A DNA stretch of 64,000 bases, taken from assembly GCA_012514315.1 (NCBI GenBank), contig JAAZAN010000006.1, positions 1 through 64,000 of the forward strand, written 5' to 3'. Each line of letters starts with the position of its first letter. Within the stretch, counting starts at the first letter, position 1. Below, one piece after another: positions 43,816-52,793 of this stretch. This DNA is from Chloroflexota bacterium. GTDB taxonomy: Bacteria > Chloroflexota > Anaerolineae > B4-G1. The translations under genes and the position numbers were made by a program. The notes under the pieces were generated by a model. It saw only the letters and a program-made list of their open reading frames with translations. It did no database searches and had not been told where the DNA came from.

Positions 43816-45378
43816 CTACTTCGAGTCCTCCGTGCTCTGCTCGCGGGAACGCCGCAGTAGGCGCCTGAGTTCTGCAAAGACCACACGCGCCTTCTCTTCG
43901 TCCCGCCTGCTGATCGTGTGACTGCTGTACCGGGCCTCCACGAACGCTTCGGTGAGTTCGGACATCATTGGCTCCGCGTCTGGAAGGCGGCCTGCCAGGA
44001 CTGCCTGGTATTCGTAGGGCGTCTGCGTTCTCCCACGCGGTATGCCCAGACCGGTGGCTCGCTCGATCGTACTGAGGTAGTAGTACCTGACGCGATCCCT
44101 GGGAGATCTACGGATTGGCAGGCTCAAGCGGGACTGCCCCGTTCGTGCCGACCGACGTCTTCGAACGGCTTCCAGCAGCCTCGGCAGGGCACTGCGTCCC
44201 ATATAAGCCCACCGCCCGAGTGCGCGAGACACGCTCTCCAGGATGTTGCTCAGCACCCCAATGATCTGTTTCACCAGCCTACCGCGCAGAATCTCCGGAT
44301 GATCTCGGATGTACGAACGTACAACGTACACCACGATACCAACGGACACGACCCAAAACACAACGGTCTTGATTGAATCAAGCCACGGTACGCCCGTTCT
44401 GGCAGCATCCGGAGATGCGGGAGTAAGTGCATCGGGCGATGGTGGAGGTGCTTGGTTGTCCCGCCCCATGAGCCAACTCAGCAAGGTCGAGACCAGCCAC
44501 ACCACAAGAGCCAATACGAAGAAGATGATCCGGAATACAAAGAACATCCCGCGCCAGACCGTGTCAACGGCCGCCGCTCCCAGATCCAGCAGCCCAACGG
44601 TGTAACCAGTGGGTAGTAGAACGGCAAGGACAGTTGCCAACCCGATCACCGCAAGACTGTAGCGCGCCCATCTGGTAATCACGGTCCGATCGACAGCAAT
44701 GTGCTGATCGTCCCAAACCGCGGCCAGGCGTGCCAGATGCACCTGCCCCAGAAGCGCCAGCCCCACCAGGAAGTACAGGACCACATTGGCGATGAGACGC
44801 GGGACAGGAGGCCGCTCCAGCCCCATGACAGCCGCCACGCCAATGCGGGCGATCCCAGCCACCATCAGAAGGATTATCCCGCCGTAGAAGAATCGGCTCG
44901 TAACACGGTCTGCCGGATTCCCGCTCTCCCGATGCAGGGCGGGCGGTTCACCCACCCGCTGCAGATCATCCAGCGTGAGGGTTGCCGATGACCATGCAAG
45001 TAGGAGCAGGACCGATGTGGCGACCGTCTCAACATCGAGCAACCGCGATAGATCGTTCGGCCAGCTGGATACGTCGGCAACCACCGCCTGCCACGGTTGT
45101 CCGATCATGCTGGCTGCCTTGAGCAAGATCAGTAGGGCCGCGATCTCGACAGCTCGGAAGCGCAGCAACCGGCTCTGTGACAATCGGCGACTCCTGACAA
45201 TCCGAAGCGAGTGGTCTGCCTCCAGCGCGGCCAGCGCGCAGGCGAGCACGACGTATGCTCCATTCCAGGTGGGCGCAATCAACTGAATCACTTCGACGAA
45301 CGCCATGGCCACACTTCCAACCATTATCGAGACGGCGAGCGGCCGAAACCAGGTCTGGAGAAGATCGCGCCGTGTCAT
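43816..45378 (-). CDS. DUF4129-domain membrane protein
   Basis: A 520-residue protein. About eight membrane segments (residues 10-320) are followed by a Pro-rich linker, another helix (about 340-360) and a cytosolic or external basic region ending in a DUF4129 domain: RTPYEYQAVLAGRLPDAEP, then LTEAFVEARYSSHTISRRDEE. DUF4129 is commonly found with DUF58 and MoxR proteins, and often with transglutaminase-like domains; no transglutaminase core is visible. The ATG overlaps the DUF58 stop. The assembly is thought to serve envelope protein maturation, but its role is not established. Confidence 0.8.
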   Translation of the reverse strand: MTRRDLLQTWFRPLAVSIMVGSVAMAFVEVIQLIAPTWNGAYVVLACALAALEADHSLRIVRSRRLSQSRLLRFRAVEIAALLILLKAASMIGQPWQAVVADVSSWPNDLSRLLDVETVATSVLLLLAWSSATLTLDDLQRVGEPPALHRESGNPADRVTSRFFYGGIILLMVAGIARIGVAAVMGLERPPVPRLIANVVLYFLVGLALLGQVHLARLAAVWDDQHIAVDRTVITRWARYSLAVIGLATVLAVLLPTGYTVGLLDLGAAAVDTVWRGMFFVFRIIFFVLALVVWLVSTLLSWLMGRDNQAPPPSPDALTPASPDAARTGVPWLDSIKTVVFWVVSVGIVVYVVRSYIRDHPEILRGRLVKQIIGVLSNILESVSRALGRWAYMGRSALPRLLEAVRRRRSARTGQSRLSLPIRRSPRDRVRYYYLSTIERATGLGIPRGRTQTPYEYQAVLAGRLPDAEPMMSELTEAFVEARYSSHTISRRDEEKARVVFAELRRLLRRSREQSTEDSK

Positions 45379-46559
45379 GCCAGGGTCTCCAGATCAGCCA
45401 CATTCCAGACACGGTAGACAGCCATCCCGGCATGCGCTGCAAGCGAATCTTGATCCACATCCATTGGGCTTGGCTGGACGAGGATGATCGTCACCGCGTA
45501 TCCGCGGCGCTTCAGATAGGCCAGGGTATCCATCGTACCTCCAGTGTGACTGCCCGTGATTACGAGCACCGTAGCCCCCCATGAGAGACTCATCGTGTCA
45601 CGCCGGAGCACATCATCGAATGATGCCCCCGTCAGCGCCTGAGCTCGCGCCAGAACTTCGAGAACGCCCATCAGCTGACTCCGTTCCGCGCTGGGCGGTA
45701 TGAAGAAGTCGACTGCGTGCTCCGCCAGGGGGTCGTGAGCCCTGGTTGCCAGCCCGACAGGCAGCTTCTCTCGTGTCACGATGTGGTTGGCTACCGAGGC
45801 TGCGACGACGATGGCCAGCTCGGTGGCCGTCGATCGCTGTCGATGCCCGTAGTCTTCCATGTTCATGTCAAGGCAGATCAGCGTCTCGCGGGCGACCGCT
45901 GGCTGATACTGTTTGACCAGGAGGCGCCCCATCCTGGCGCTGGCCGTCCAGTGAATGCGGCGTGGGGAATCTCCGCGGTCGTAATCACGTACCCGTGTCA
46001 CCCGCGTCGGGTCTTCAAAGAGCGGTTGCGGCGCAGGGAGTGCCGCCTGGGGCGCACGCGTTGGCAGGCCCAGGTGCTCTATCGCGACAATGCGAGGGTA
46101 GACCACGAACGGGGTCGCAGCATGCTGTGCGTGTCTCTCTGGCAGCATGCCCAGAAGATCACCTGTGTGGATGATCATCGGCCCTACGCTATAGTAGCCC
46201 CGCTGTCGACAGTCCAGCGTGTACGTGAACTTGCGGGTGCCGTGAGGACCCAGTGGGAACACCTGAGTGTAGCTCGGCGCGTACCGGAGCGCTACTGGCA
46301 CGGACTCCTGCAGCTCGACCCAGGGCATTGGGAGCCAGGTCCGATTCTGAACGCGCACCGTAACGTCCACTTGATCGCCCGGAAAGGCCCGACTGATGAA
46401 CTGTCGCTCCATCCTGAGTCCGGAAATCGTGCGCTGACTCCACACCCGAGAGAGTGCGTACACGCCGAAGAACAGATAGACGATCGTGAAGTAGAAGTCA
46501 ATTCGGAGGATCGCGGCCACAACGAACAGGGCCAAGAGGAACGGAATGAATTTCTTCAC
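45375..46559 (-). CDS. DUF58-family protein
   Basis: A 394-residue protein with two adjacent N-terminal membrane helices (residues 5-45), an extracytoplasmic beta region, and the DUF58 signature VRDYDRGDSPRRIHWTASAR followed by LLVKQYQPA and a vWA-like C-terminal fold (ETLICLDMNMED). The vWA MIDAS sequence is imperfect (DMNME instead of DxSxS). In related operons the MoxR ATPase acts with such vWA-like partners to mature or export proteins. It sits 67 bases after moxR and overlaps the DUF4129 gene by 4 bases. Confidence 0.87.
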   Translation of the reverse strand: MKKFIPFLLALFVVAAILRIDFYFTIVYLFFGVYALSRVWSQRTISGLRMERQFISRAFPGDQVDVTVRVQNRTWLPMPWVELQESVPVALRYAPSYTQVFPLGPHGTRKFTYTLDCRQRGYYSVGPMIIHTGDLLGMLPERHAQHAATPFVVYPRIVAIEHLGLPTRAPQAALPAPQPLFEDPTRVTRVRDYDRGDSPRRIHWTASARMGRLLVKQYQPAVARETLICLDMNMEDYGHRQRSTATELAIVVAASVANHIVTREKLPVGLATRAHDPLAEHAVDFFIPPSAERSQLMGVLEVLARAQALTGASFDDVLRRDTMSLSWGATVLVITGSHTGGTMDTLAYLKRRGYAVTIILVQPSPMDVDQDSLAAHAGMAVYRVWNVADLETLA

Positions 46560-46626
46560 GCCAGGTTACACCTATTACACCACCAGATGGGCCATCTTAG
46601 ATTCCACAGCTACACGCTGTGTCAGC

Positions 46627-47574
46627 TCAACGCAAGCTACCGATATCGAGTTCAGTCTGCTCCAGGATCTCCTGGATAATGCCCGCAGCCGTTCGACCAC
46701 GCAACTGGCTCTCTGGCTTCAGTACCAACCGATGTGCCAGGGTTACCGGGACGAGGATTTTGATATCATCAGGCTTGACGAAGTCGCGACCGCGGAGAGC
46801 AGCCAGCGCCTGCGCAGTCTTGTAGACCGCCAACGACCCTCTTGGGCTCGCGCCCAGAGCAAGGGATGGGTGCGTCCGTGTCGCCTGCACGAGTGTGAGG
46901 ATGTACTTCTCCAGCGTTGCGTCGACATTCACATCGGAGATGGCATCCTGCATGTCCAAGAGTTCCTTGCCGTCAACTACCTGCGCGATTGAATCGATTG
47001 GGTGTTGCTTGCGCAGATTGTGGAGCATCTCGATCTCGTCCTCTAGCCCTGGATATCCCAGGGAGAGACGCATCAGGAAGCGGTCAAGCTGGGCCTCGGG
47101 CAATGGAAACGTCCCTTCGTACTCAATGGGATTCTGTGTAGCCAGAACCATGAACGGGGCGGGCAATGCGCGGGTCACCCCATCCACAGTGACCTGATGC
47201 TCTTGCATGGCCTCCAACAGGGCGGCCTGGGTGCGAGGAGTCGCCCGGTTGATCTCATCCGTGAGCAGGATGTTGACGAATACAGGGCCTGCACGGAACT
47301 CGAACGAGTTCGATTGCTGATTGAACACACTGACGCCGGTGATGTCATTTGGCAGGAGATCGGGTGTACACTGAAGGCGCTTGAACTGCATTCCCATGCT
47401 CGCCGCGATTGCGCGGGCCAGCATCGTCTTGCCAGTGCCTGGCACATCCTCGATCAGCACGTGTCCCTGACACAGCAGGGCGACGAGCAGGATCTCAATC
47501 TGCTCAGTCTTGCCAATGATGACCGTCTCCACGTTGTTGCGAACTCGTTCGGCGAACTGCGCGATTTTGCTCAC
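46627..47574 (-). CDS. MoxR-family AAA+ ATPase
   Basis: About 315 residues. Walker A is EDVPGTGKTMLARA, Walker B ILLTDEINRATPRTQAALLEAM, sensor-1 region FMVLATQNPIEYEGTFPLPEAQLDRF, and the C-terminal AAA lid has GASPRGSLAVYKTAQA, all canonical for MoxR. It is a chaperone-like ATPase that works with DUF58/vWA proteins. GTG 47574 is preferred: AGAGGAG lies 9 bases upstream, whereas the TTG at 47583 abuts that site with no spacing. It is the first gene of the moxR-DUF58-DUF4129 operon with its own promoter. Confidence 0.92.
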   Translation of the reverse strand: MSKIAQFAERVRNNVETVIIGKTEQIEILLVALLCQGHVLIEDVPGTGKTMLARAIAASMGMQFKRLQCTPDLLPNDITGVSVFNQQSNSFEFRAGPVFVNILLTDEINRATPRTQAALLEAMQEHQVTVDGVTRALPAPFMVLATQNPIEYEGTFPLPEAQLDRFLMRLSLGYPGLEDEIEMLHNLRKQHPIDSIAQVVDGKELLDMQDAISDVNVDATLEKYILTLVQATRTHPSLALGASPRGSLAVYKTAQALAALRGRDFVKPDDIKILVPVTLAHRLVLKPESQLRGRTAAGIIQEILEQTELDIGSLR

Positions 47575-47605
47575 TTGAGCCAACTCCTCTCAGCAAGGTA
47601 TCGGA

Positions 47606-47634
47606 AGTATAGCACAGCGCCAGTCCGGCGGCAA
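47606..47634 (-). promoter_or_regulatory. promoter for the moxR operon
   Basis: Minus strand: TTGCCG (47634-47629), a 17-base spacer and TATACT (47611-47606). The leader is about 26 bases and carries the AGAGGAG ribosome-binding site. Confidence 0.7.
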
Positions 47635-47682
47635 TGATCGGGTCAGCGTGCGTGGCGAATCCAATGCACGCCGTCGTGTAGA

Positions 47683-47711
47683 TTGGCGGCTTGGCTGCTA
47701 CGTGCTATACT
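47683..47711 (+). promoter_or_regulatory. promoter for the HEAT-repeat gene
   Basis: TTGGCG (47683-47688), a 17-base spacer and TATACT (47706-47711), giving a leader of about 57 bases. It is divergent from the moxR promoter. Confidence 0.65.
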
Positions 47712-47774
47712 CGCAAGCGAGCCCTGGTTCATAAACAGAGTCGCCCGACAACCAGACCACAGGGATGATGACAG

Positions 47775-49469
47775 ATGCCACTCTTCGGTTCACCCAATAT
47801 TGATAGGCTCAAGGCCAAAGGCGATATACCTAGGCTGACCAAGGCGCTGACGTACCAGCGGGACACCTTCGTACGACAAGCAGCTGCTGCTGCGCTGGGG
47901 GATCTGCGTGCCCTGGAGTCGATCGACGCCCTCATCGCCGCCATGAAGGATCCGGACCCAGGTGTGGTGGAGGCGGCCGTGGGAGCGGTCGTTGCACTCG
48001 GCGCCGACGCGATCGAACCACTGATCGCCGCGTTGAGTGACGCTGAGCATCGGATTCGAGCGGCGTCGGCCTGGGCCCTGGGCTACATCGCGGAAGACCT
48101 CAACGATACGGCGCTACGCTGGCGAACACTGGAGATGCTCATCGCCTCGCTGCGCGATGACCATCCCTACGTGCGAGAGGCGGCTGCCAATGGACTGGGC
48201 CGGTCGGGAAGCGGGCAGGCACTGAAGCCACTTCGTGGAGCTGTCGGCGACGCACATGATGAGGTGCGCGCCGCTGCTCTCTCCGCACTCACTCGAATTG
48301 TTATCCACCAGTGGGATGTTTCGCTTCGCAAGCAGATCATCGGGCACCTTGTGAGCGCGTTGGACGACGTAAGCGCCAGTGTCCGGGTCGTGGCGTTGCG
48401 CTCGCTCGGGCAGCTAGGCGCTCAGCTGCGCGATGTCGAGATGCTGGGACAGGTCGTCAAGGTAGTATGCCGAATGCTCTCCAGCTCTGATTCGAGGCTC
48501 AGGCTGACCGCGACAACGGCCCTAGGATACATCGGGGACCCCTACGCGATTGAGCCCCTCTTCAGCTTGATTGCACAGGGAGACGCAGAGGAAGCTCTGG
48601 TGGGCGCGGCCCGTGCGGCAATCGTGCAGATCGGATCCCCGGCGGTGCCATCCCTGGTTCGCGCTCTCACCGAGCACGACGCGTCCGTCCGGCAACGAGC
48701 AGCCGAACTGCTGGATGAGTTAGGCTGGGAACCGGTAACCCAAGAGTTGCGTGCTGCCAGATGTGTGGCCAGGCTGGAATGGGAAGAGTGTATCCAGATT
48801 GGCGAACCGGCGGTAGAGGCGCTGCTGCGCGAGCTGAGTAGCCCCGTGCCTGAGCATCGAGTTCGCGCTATGGAGTCGCTGGTAGCAATTGGTCATCCCG
48901 CCGCGGACGGGCTGCAATCGCTACTCCTGGAAGGACGTCCGGCCGAGCGCATTGCGGCGGTTGAGGTGCTCGACCAAGTGGGATGGGAGCCTCTTGAGGA
49001 CGAGTATGCGTGCGCGTACTGGGTGGTAAAGCGCCGTTGGGACAGGTGCGTCGAGATCGGGGCGCCGTCCATTCCGTTTGTCCTCGCCGCGATGTGGGAG
49101 GAGTGGGATTATGATGCGGCAGCGGATGCAGCGAGGACTCTCTCGCATCTGGGGTGGCGCCCTGGAGACAACCGGGACGCTGTCCTCTACTACCTGCTCA
49201 GCCAGCGCACAATCGATTGCCTGGCAATGGGCGAGAGGGCCGTCAACCCACTGCTTGAACTGGCTCGCGACAGGCGAGATGAGCGCCTGCTCCAGTCGGC
49301 ATCGGACGCTCTGCTCAAGCTGTACCGTTCAGGCGAACTGAGCGACGACAGTGCCCAGCAGATTGCCGAGGCGTTCCACCTTCCATCTCGGCAACGCCGT
49401 CTGGTCCTCAACGACCAACGGGCGCCGACCTCTGCTGAAGGCGACCTGGCGCAAGACCCCAATGCCTAA
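47775..49469 (+). CDS. HEAT-repeat protein with C-terminal GW..W..C repeats
   Basis: A 564-residue cytosolic alpha-solenoid. The N-terminal 310 residues are PBS-lyase-type HEAT repeats (for example PLIAALSDAEHRIRAASAWALG). The C-terminal part has three longer repeat units of about 85 residues, each opening with LGW.P and then A..Y or C-x-A, a W..C or similar, and IG.PA[VI] followed by a HEAT helix pair: GWEPVTQEL, GWEPLEDEY and GWRPGDNRD are the starts. Such proteins usually act as scaffolds; the partner is unknown. The stop overlaps the rlmN start by 8 bases. Confidence 0.85.
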   Translation: MPLFGSPNIDRLKAKGDIPRLTKALTYQRDTFVRQAAAAALGDLRALESIDALIAAMKDPDPGVVEAAVGAVVALGADAIEPLIAALSDAEHRIRAASAWALGYIAEDLNDTALRWRTLEMLIASLRDDHPYVREAAANGLGRSGSGQALKPLRGAVGDAHDEVRAAALSALTRIVIHQWDVSLRKQIIGHLVSALDDVSASVRVVALRSLGQLGAQLRDVEMLGQVVKVVCRMLSSSDSRLRLTATTALGYIGDPYAIEPLFSLIAQGDAEEALVGAARAAIVQIGSPAVPSLVRALTEHDASVRQRAAELLDELGWEPVTQELRAARCVARLEWEECIQIGEPAVEALLRELSSPVPEHRVRAMESLVAIGHPAADGLQSLLLEGRPAERIAAVEVLDQVGWEPLEDEYACAYWVVKRRWDRCVEIGAPSIPFVLAAMWEEWDYDAAADAARTLSHLGWRPGDNRDAVLYYLLSQRTIDCLAMGERAVNPLLELARDRRDERLLQSASDALLKLYRSGELSDDSAQQIAEAFHLPSRQRRLVLNDQRAPTSAEGDLAQDPNA

Positions 49470-50637
49470 ACAGAACATCTACCAACTTGACGAACGGGAG
49501 CTCATTGATCAGGTCGCTCAATGGGGGTTCACTAGAGAGGCCGGTGCAGCGATCTGGCGTTGTCTCCACCGTGATGCACCAGGCAGCATCCAGCAGGTGT
49601 TGGGCGTGCCCGCTGCACTGGTGCAGCGCTTGGATGAAGCGTACGAAATCACCCCGGTCGTCGCAGATGGGCAGATTGGTGCATCGCACGAGGGGGTACT
49701 CAAGTACCTGCTCCGACTTACCGACGGCGTACAGATTGAGACTGTCCTACTCTGGTACGGGCGGCGCCGCAGCGGCTGTATCTCCACACAGGTAGGCTGC
49801 GCCTGCGGCTGCCCGTTCTGCGCAACCGGCCAGACGGGCTACGTGCGCGATCTGACGCGTGGTGAGATCGTCGGTCAGGTGATGTTTCTTCAGCGTGAGC
49901 TACACGCCGTTGGCGAGGCGCTGACCAACGTGGTCCTGATGGGAATGGGCGAGCCCCTGCTTAACTACACCAACACGATTGGGGCTATCCGGCGGATCGT
50001 GGATCGGCGAGGCCTTGCCCTGGCCGAACGCAGAGTCACGCTGAGCACGGTTGGTGTTGTTCCGGGTATCGACCGTCTGGCGCGGGAGCCGCTTTCGGTG
50101 AAGCTGGCTGTCTCTCTGCACGCTGCATCCGACGAGCTCAGAGATCGCCTGGTACCGCTCAATAGGAAGTACCCCCTTGACGCGTTGTTCCGATCGATAG
50201 GTGATTATGTCGCTCTGACTGGGCGCCGGGTGCTGCTCGAATGGGTCATGATTGACGGGGTGAATGATACCAGAGAGCAGGCCGAAGAACTGGCCTACAG
50301 AGCGCAGGGCCTGCACGTGCATCTGAACGCGATCCGGCTCAACGAGACGCCGGGAAACAAGTGGCGGCCCTCCTCAGTCGAACGTATCGATGCGTTCACG
50401 GCTATCCTGGACGAGTATGGCGTTCCGCACACGCTCAGGCAGAGCCGCGGAGCCTCGGTCGCCGCCGGGTGCGGTCAACTGCGTGGGTCAAGACAGGGTG
50501 TCAGGACGACACCCGACCAGAGTGCGTTTGCCGGATCCAGAGCGTCCGAGGATCCTGTCCTGGACGAAGGGCGCGTCAGTCTCGACGTCCCCTCCGGAAC
50601 CGCTGGCGAGGCTCACGTAGAGGACCCTCAGATCTGA
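49462..50637 (+). CDS. rlmN: 23S rRNA/tRNA adenine-C2 methyltransferase RlmN-like radical SAM enzyme
   Basis: A 391-residue radical SAM enzyme. The iron-sulfur motif GCACGCPFCATG uses Cys113, Cys117 and Cys120; the methyl-carrier cysteine of AAGCGQL is Cys337. STQVGC, MGMGEPLLNY and LAVSLHAASDELRD match RlmN. It methylates A2503 of 23S rRNA and A37 of some tRNAs; Cfr is less likely given its housekeeping context. A 50-residue low-complexity tail after GCGQL is unusual. ATG 49462 is used; a longer frame only overlaps the HEAT gene. The end overlaps the convergent tex gene by 10 bases. Confidence 0.9.
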   Translation: MPKQNIYQLDERELIDQVAQWGFTREAGAAIWRCLHRDAPGSIQQVLGVPAALVQRLDEAYEITPVVADGQIGASHEGVLKYLLRLTDGVQIETVLLWYGRRRSGCISTQVGCACGCPFCATGQTGYVRDLTRGEIVGQVMFLQRELHAVGEALTNVVLMGMGEPLLNYTNTIGAIRRIVDRRGLALAERRVTLSTVGVVPGIDRLAREPLSVKLAVSLHAASDELRDRLVPLNRKYPLDALFRSIGDYVALTGRRVLLEWVMIDGVNDTREQAEELAYRAQGLHVHLNAIRLNETPGNKWRPSSVERIDAFTAILDEYGVPHTLRQSRGASVAAGCGQLRGSRQGVRTTPDQSAFAGSRASEDPVLDEGRVSLDVPSGTAGEAHVEDPQI

Positions 50638-52793
50638 TCCGTGCCCGCCCCACTCCGCCCCACCCAGCCGAGGCCAATCCTGCCGCGCTCGACATCAATG
50701 CCCTTGATGACCACGTCGACCAACTCCCCGATGGTCAAGTGAAGGCCCCTGGGGATCTGACTTCGGTGCAACAGGCCGTCGTGCTTGACGCCAATGTCGA
50801 CGAAGGCGCCGAAATCCACTACGTTGCGGACGGTGCCTATTAGCTGCATACCAGGGGCTAGGTCGTCCATACTCAGCACATCAGTGCGCACGGCTGGGCG
50901 AGGCAGACTCTCTCGTGGATCACGCCCCGGACGCAACAGTTGTTCCAGAATATCCTGCAGCGTCGGAGTCCCCACGCCGATGTCTGCAGCGAGCTCTCTG
51001 AACGATTGACGGCCGAGCAGCCGTGCCAGTCCTGCCTTTCGCTCGGACAGCGGCGACACCGCTGTCAATCCGGCGCGCGCGAGCGCCTCCCGCGCCGCCG
51101 CGTAGCTCTCGGGGTGAATCGCGGTGTGGTCGAGAGGTTCGGTGCTGTCACGGACTCGCAGGAAGCCAGCGGCCTGCTCGAACGCCTTGGGGCCAAGTCC
51201 GGGCACTCTCTGGAGTGCCATCCGGTTGGGAAACGGTCCCTGACTGTCTCGGTAGGCCACAATGCTCTCAGCTAGCTTCGGTCCGATACCAGCAACGCGC
51301 CCCAGCAGCGCGGCGGATGCGGTATTGAGCTCGACTCCCACTGCATTGACCACACCCTCCACAGTCGAGTGGAGCGCGCTCGCCAGCTCCTTCTGATCGA
51401 CGTCATGTTGATACATACCGACACCGATGGATTTGGGGTCAATCTTGACAAGCTCGGCCAGCGGATCCTGAACCCTGCGCGCGATGGAGACCGCGCCACG
51501 AAGGCTCACATCCAAATCAGGCAACTCCGCGCGAGCGAGCGAGCTTGCGCTGTACACGCTGGCGCCCGCTTCACTAACGACGAGATAGGCGAGATCGCCG
51601 CGGTCTCCTTGCCTGGAAATCAGATCAGCCGCCAGCGATGCGGACTCTTGAGAGGCTGTGCCATTGCCGATTGCCAGCAGGCTGACCTGGTGACGCGCGA
51701 CAAGACCTGCCAGTTGATCGAGGGCGCCCTCCCACTCGTTGTGCGGTGCGTGGGGATAGATTGTTGCGGTATCAAGGACCTTGCCTGTTTGGTCGACCAC
51801 AGCGACCTTGCAGCCCGTACGGTATCCGGGGTCAATTCCAAGCACCACGTGTCCGCTCAGAGGAGGCTGAGTCAGAAGCCCTCTCAGGTTAGCCGCAAAG
51901 ACGTCAATCGCATGGGTGTCGGCCTGCTCATTGGTAATCCGTCGCACGTCACGCTCAATCGCCGGCAGCAGCAGCCGCGCCACCCCATCATCGATCGCGA
52001 GCCTCAACTGCTCGGACAGAACGGAGCGTGGGTTCACAGGAAAGGCTGCCGTAATGGCTTCTCGCCACTCCCGCTCAGCGATGCTCAGCTTCACCGTGAG
52101 TACCTTATCTCTCTCACCACGTCGAAGTGCCAGAATCTGATGTGGACGCACTCGATCCACCCGCTGTTCGAAGGAGTGGTACAGACGATAGGTTGACCGC
52201 TCATCCGTTGCGCCTTGCGCAAGACCGGAGGTCAGGACGCCGCTTCGCAGTGCTCGTTCGCGGATCGCTGCCCGCACACCTGCGTGTTCGCTCACCTCCT
52301 CGGCGACGATGTCCCGAGCTCCGTCCAGCGCTTCTTCGATTGTTGGGACTGTCTCCGACAAGTAGGGTCGCGCCAGATCGTTGACTGACTGCCGCGTGAT
52401 GGGCTGTGCCTGGATGGTATCGGCCAGTTGTTGTAGCCCACGCTCCCTGGCGATACTCGCCCGTGTGCGGCGTCTGGGCCGATACGGATTGTAGAGATCC
52501 TCAAGCTCAGCCAGGCTTCTCGCATTGATGATGCGGCCCGAAAGCTCAGGCGTCAGCTTGTCCTGACTGCGTATCGTGTCGATGATTGTCTCTCGCCGCT
52601 TCTGGAGGCGGCGTTCGCGCTCAACCAGCACGCTGATCTGGCGGATCTGCTCCTCATCCAGGACGCCAGTTGCCTCCTTCCTGTATCTGGCGATGAAGGG
52701 TACCGTGTTGCCAGCGTCCAGCAGCTCGATGGTCGAGGCCACCTGTTTGGGGTGGACTCCCAGATGCTCTGCGATGACAGATGGGATGTTCAT
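50628..52793 (-). CDS. tex: Tex-family transcription accessory/RNA-binding protein
   Basis: A 721-residue Tex protein of near-typical length. Order of domains: N-terminal helical Tex region with GNTVPFIARYRKEATGVLDE and LEDLYNPYRPRRRTRA; a YqgF/RNase-H-like fold (GIDPGYRTGCKVAVVD, about 320-450); helix-hairpin-helix units (RVAGIGPKLAESIVAYRDSQ, RVPGLGPKAFEQAAGFLR); and a C-terminal S1 domain (VRNVVDFGAFVDIGVKHDGL). It binds nucleic acids and affects transcription or RNA quality control. The ATG overlaps the stop of the MEMO-like gene by 4 bases. Confidence 0.95.
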   Translation of the reverse strand: MNIPSVIAEHLGVHPKQVASTIELLDAGNTVPFIARYRKEATGVLDEEQIRQISVLVERERRLQKRRETIIDTIRSQDKLTPELSGRIINARSLAELEDLYNPYRPRRRTRASIARERGLQQLADTIQAQPITRQSVNDLARPYLSETVPTIEEALDGARDIVAEEVSEHAGVRAAIRERALRSGVLTSGLAQGATDERSTYRLYHSFEQRVDRVRPHQILALRRGERDKVLTVKLSIAEREWREAITAAFPVNPRSVLSEQLRLAIDDGVARLLLPAIERDVRRITNEQADTHAIDVFAANLRGLLTQPPLSGHVVLGIDPGYRTGCKVAVVDQTGKVLDTATIYPHAPHNEWEGALDQLAGLVARHQVSLLAIGNGTASQESASLAADLISRQGDRGDLAYLVVSEAGASVYSASSLARAELPDLDVSLRGAVSIARRVQDPLAELVKIDPKSIGVGMYQHDVDQKELASALHSTVEGVVNAVGVELNTASAALLGRVAGIGPKLAESIVAYRDSQGPFPNRMALQRVPGLGPKAFEQAAGFLRVRDSTEPLDHTAIHPESYAAAREALARAGLTAVSPLSERKAGLARLLGRQSFRELAADIGVGTPTLQDILEQLLRPGRDPRESLPRPAVRTDVLSMDDLAPGMQLIGTVRNVVDFGAFVDIGVKHDGLLHRSQIPRGLHLTIGELVDVVIKGIDVERGRIGLGWVGRSGAGTDQI

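Noticed and set aside
43797-43816. Short CAGGCG/CGCCTG dyad as terminator of the transferase fusion gene
   Set aside because: Only six base pairs with an eight-base loop and no T-run; insufficient support.
45717-46679. Open frame of 320 codons opposite the DUF58 gene
   Set aside because: Antisense frame without motif, promoter or ribosome-binding site, opposite a conserved gene.
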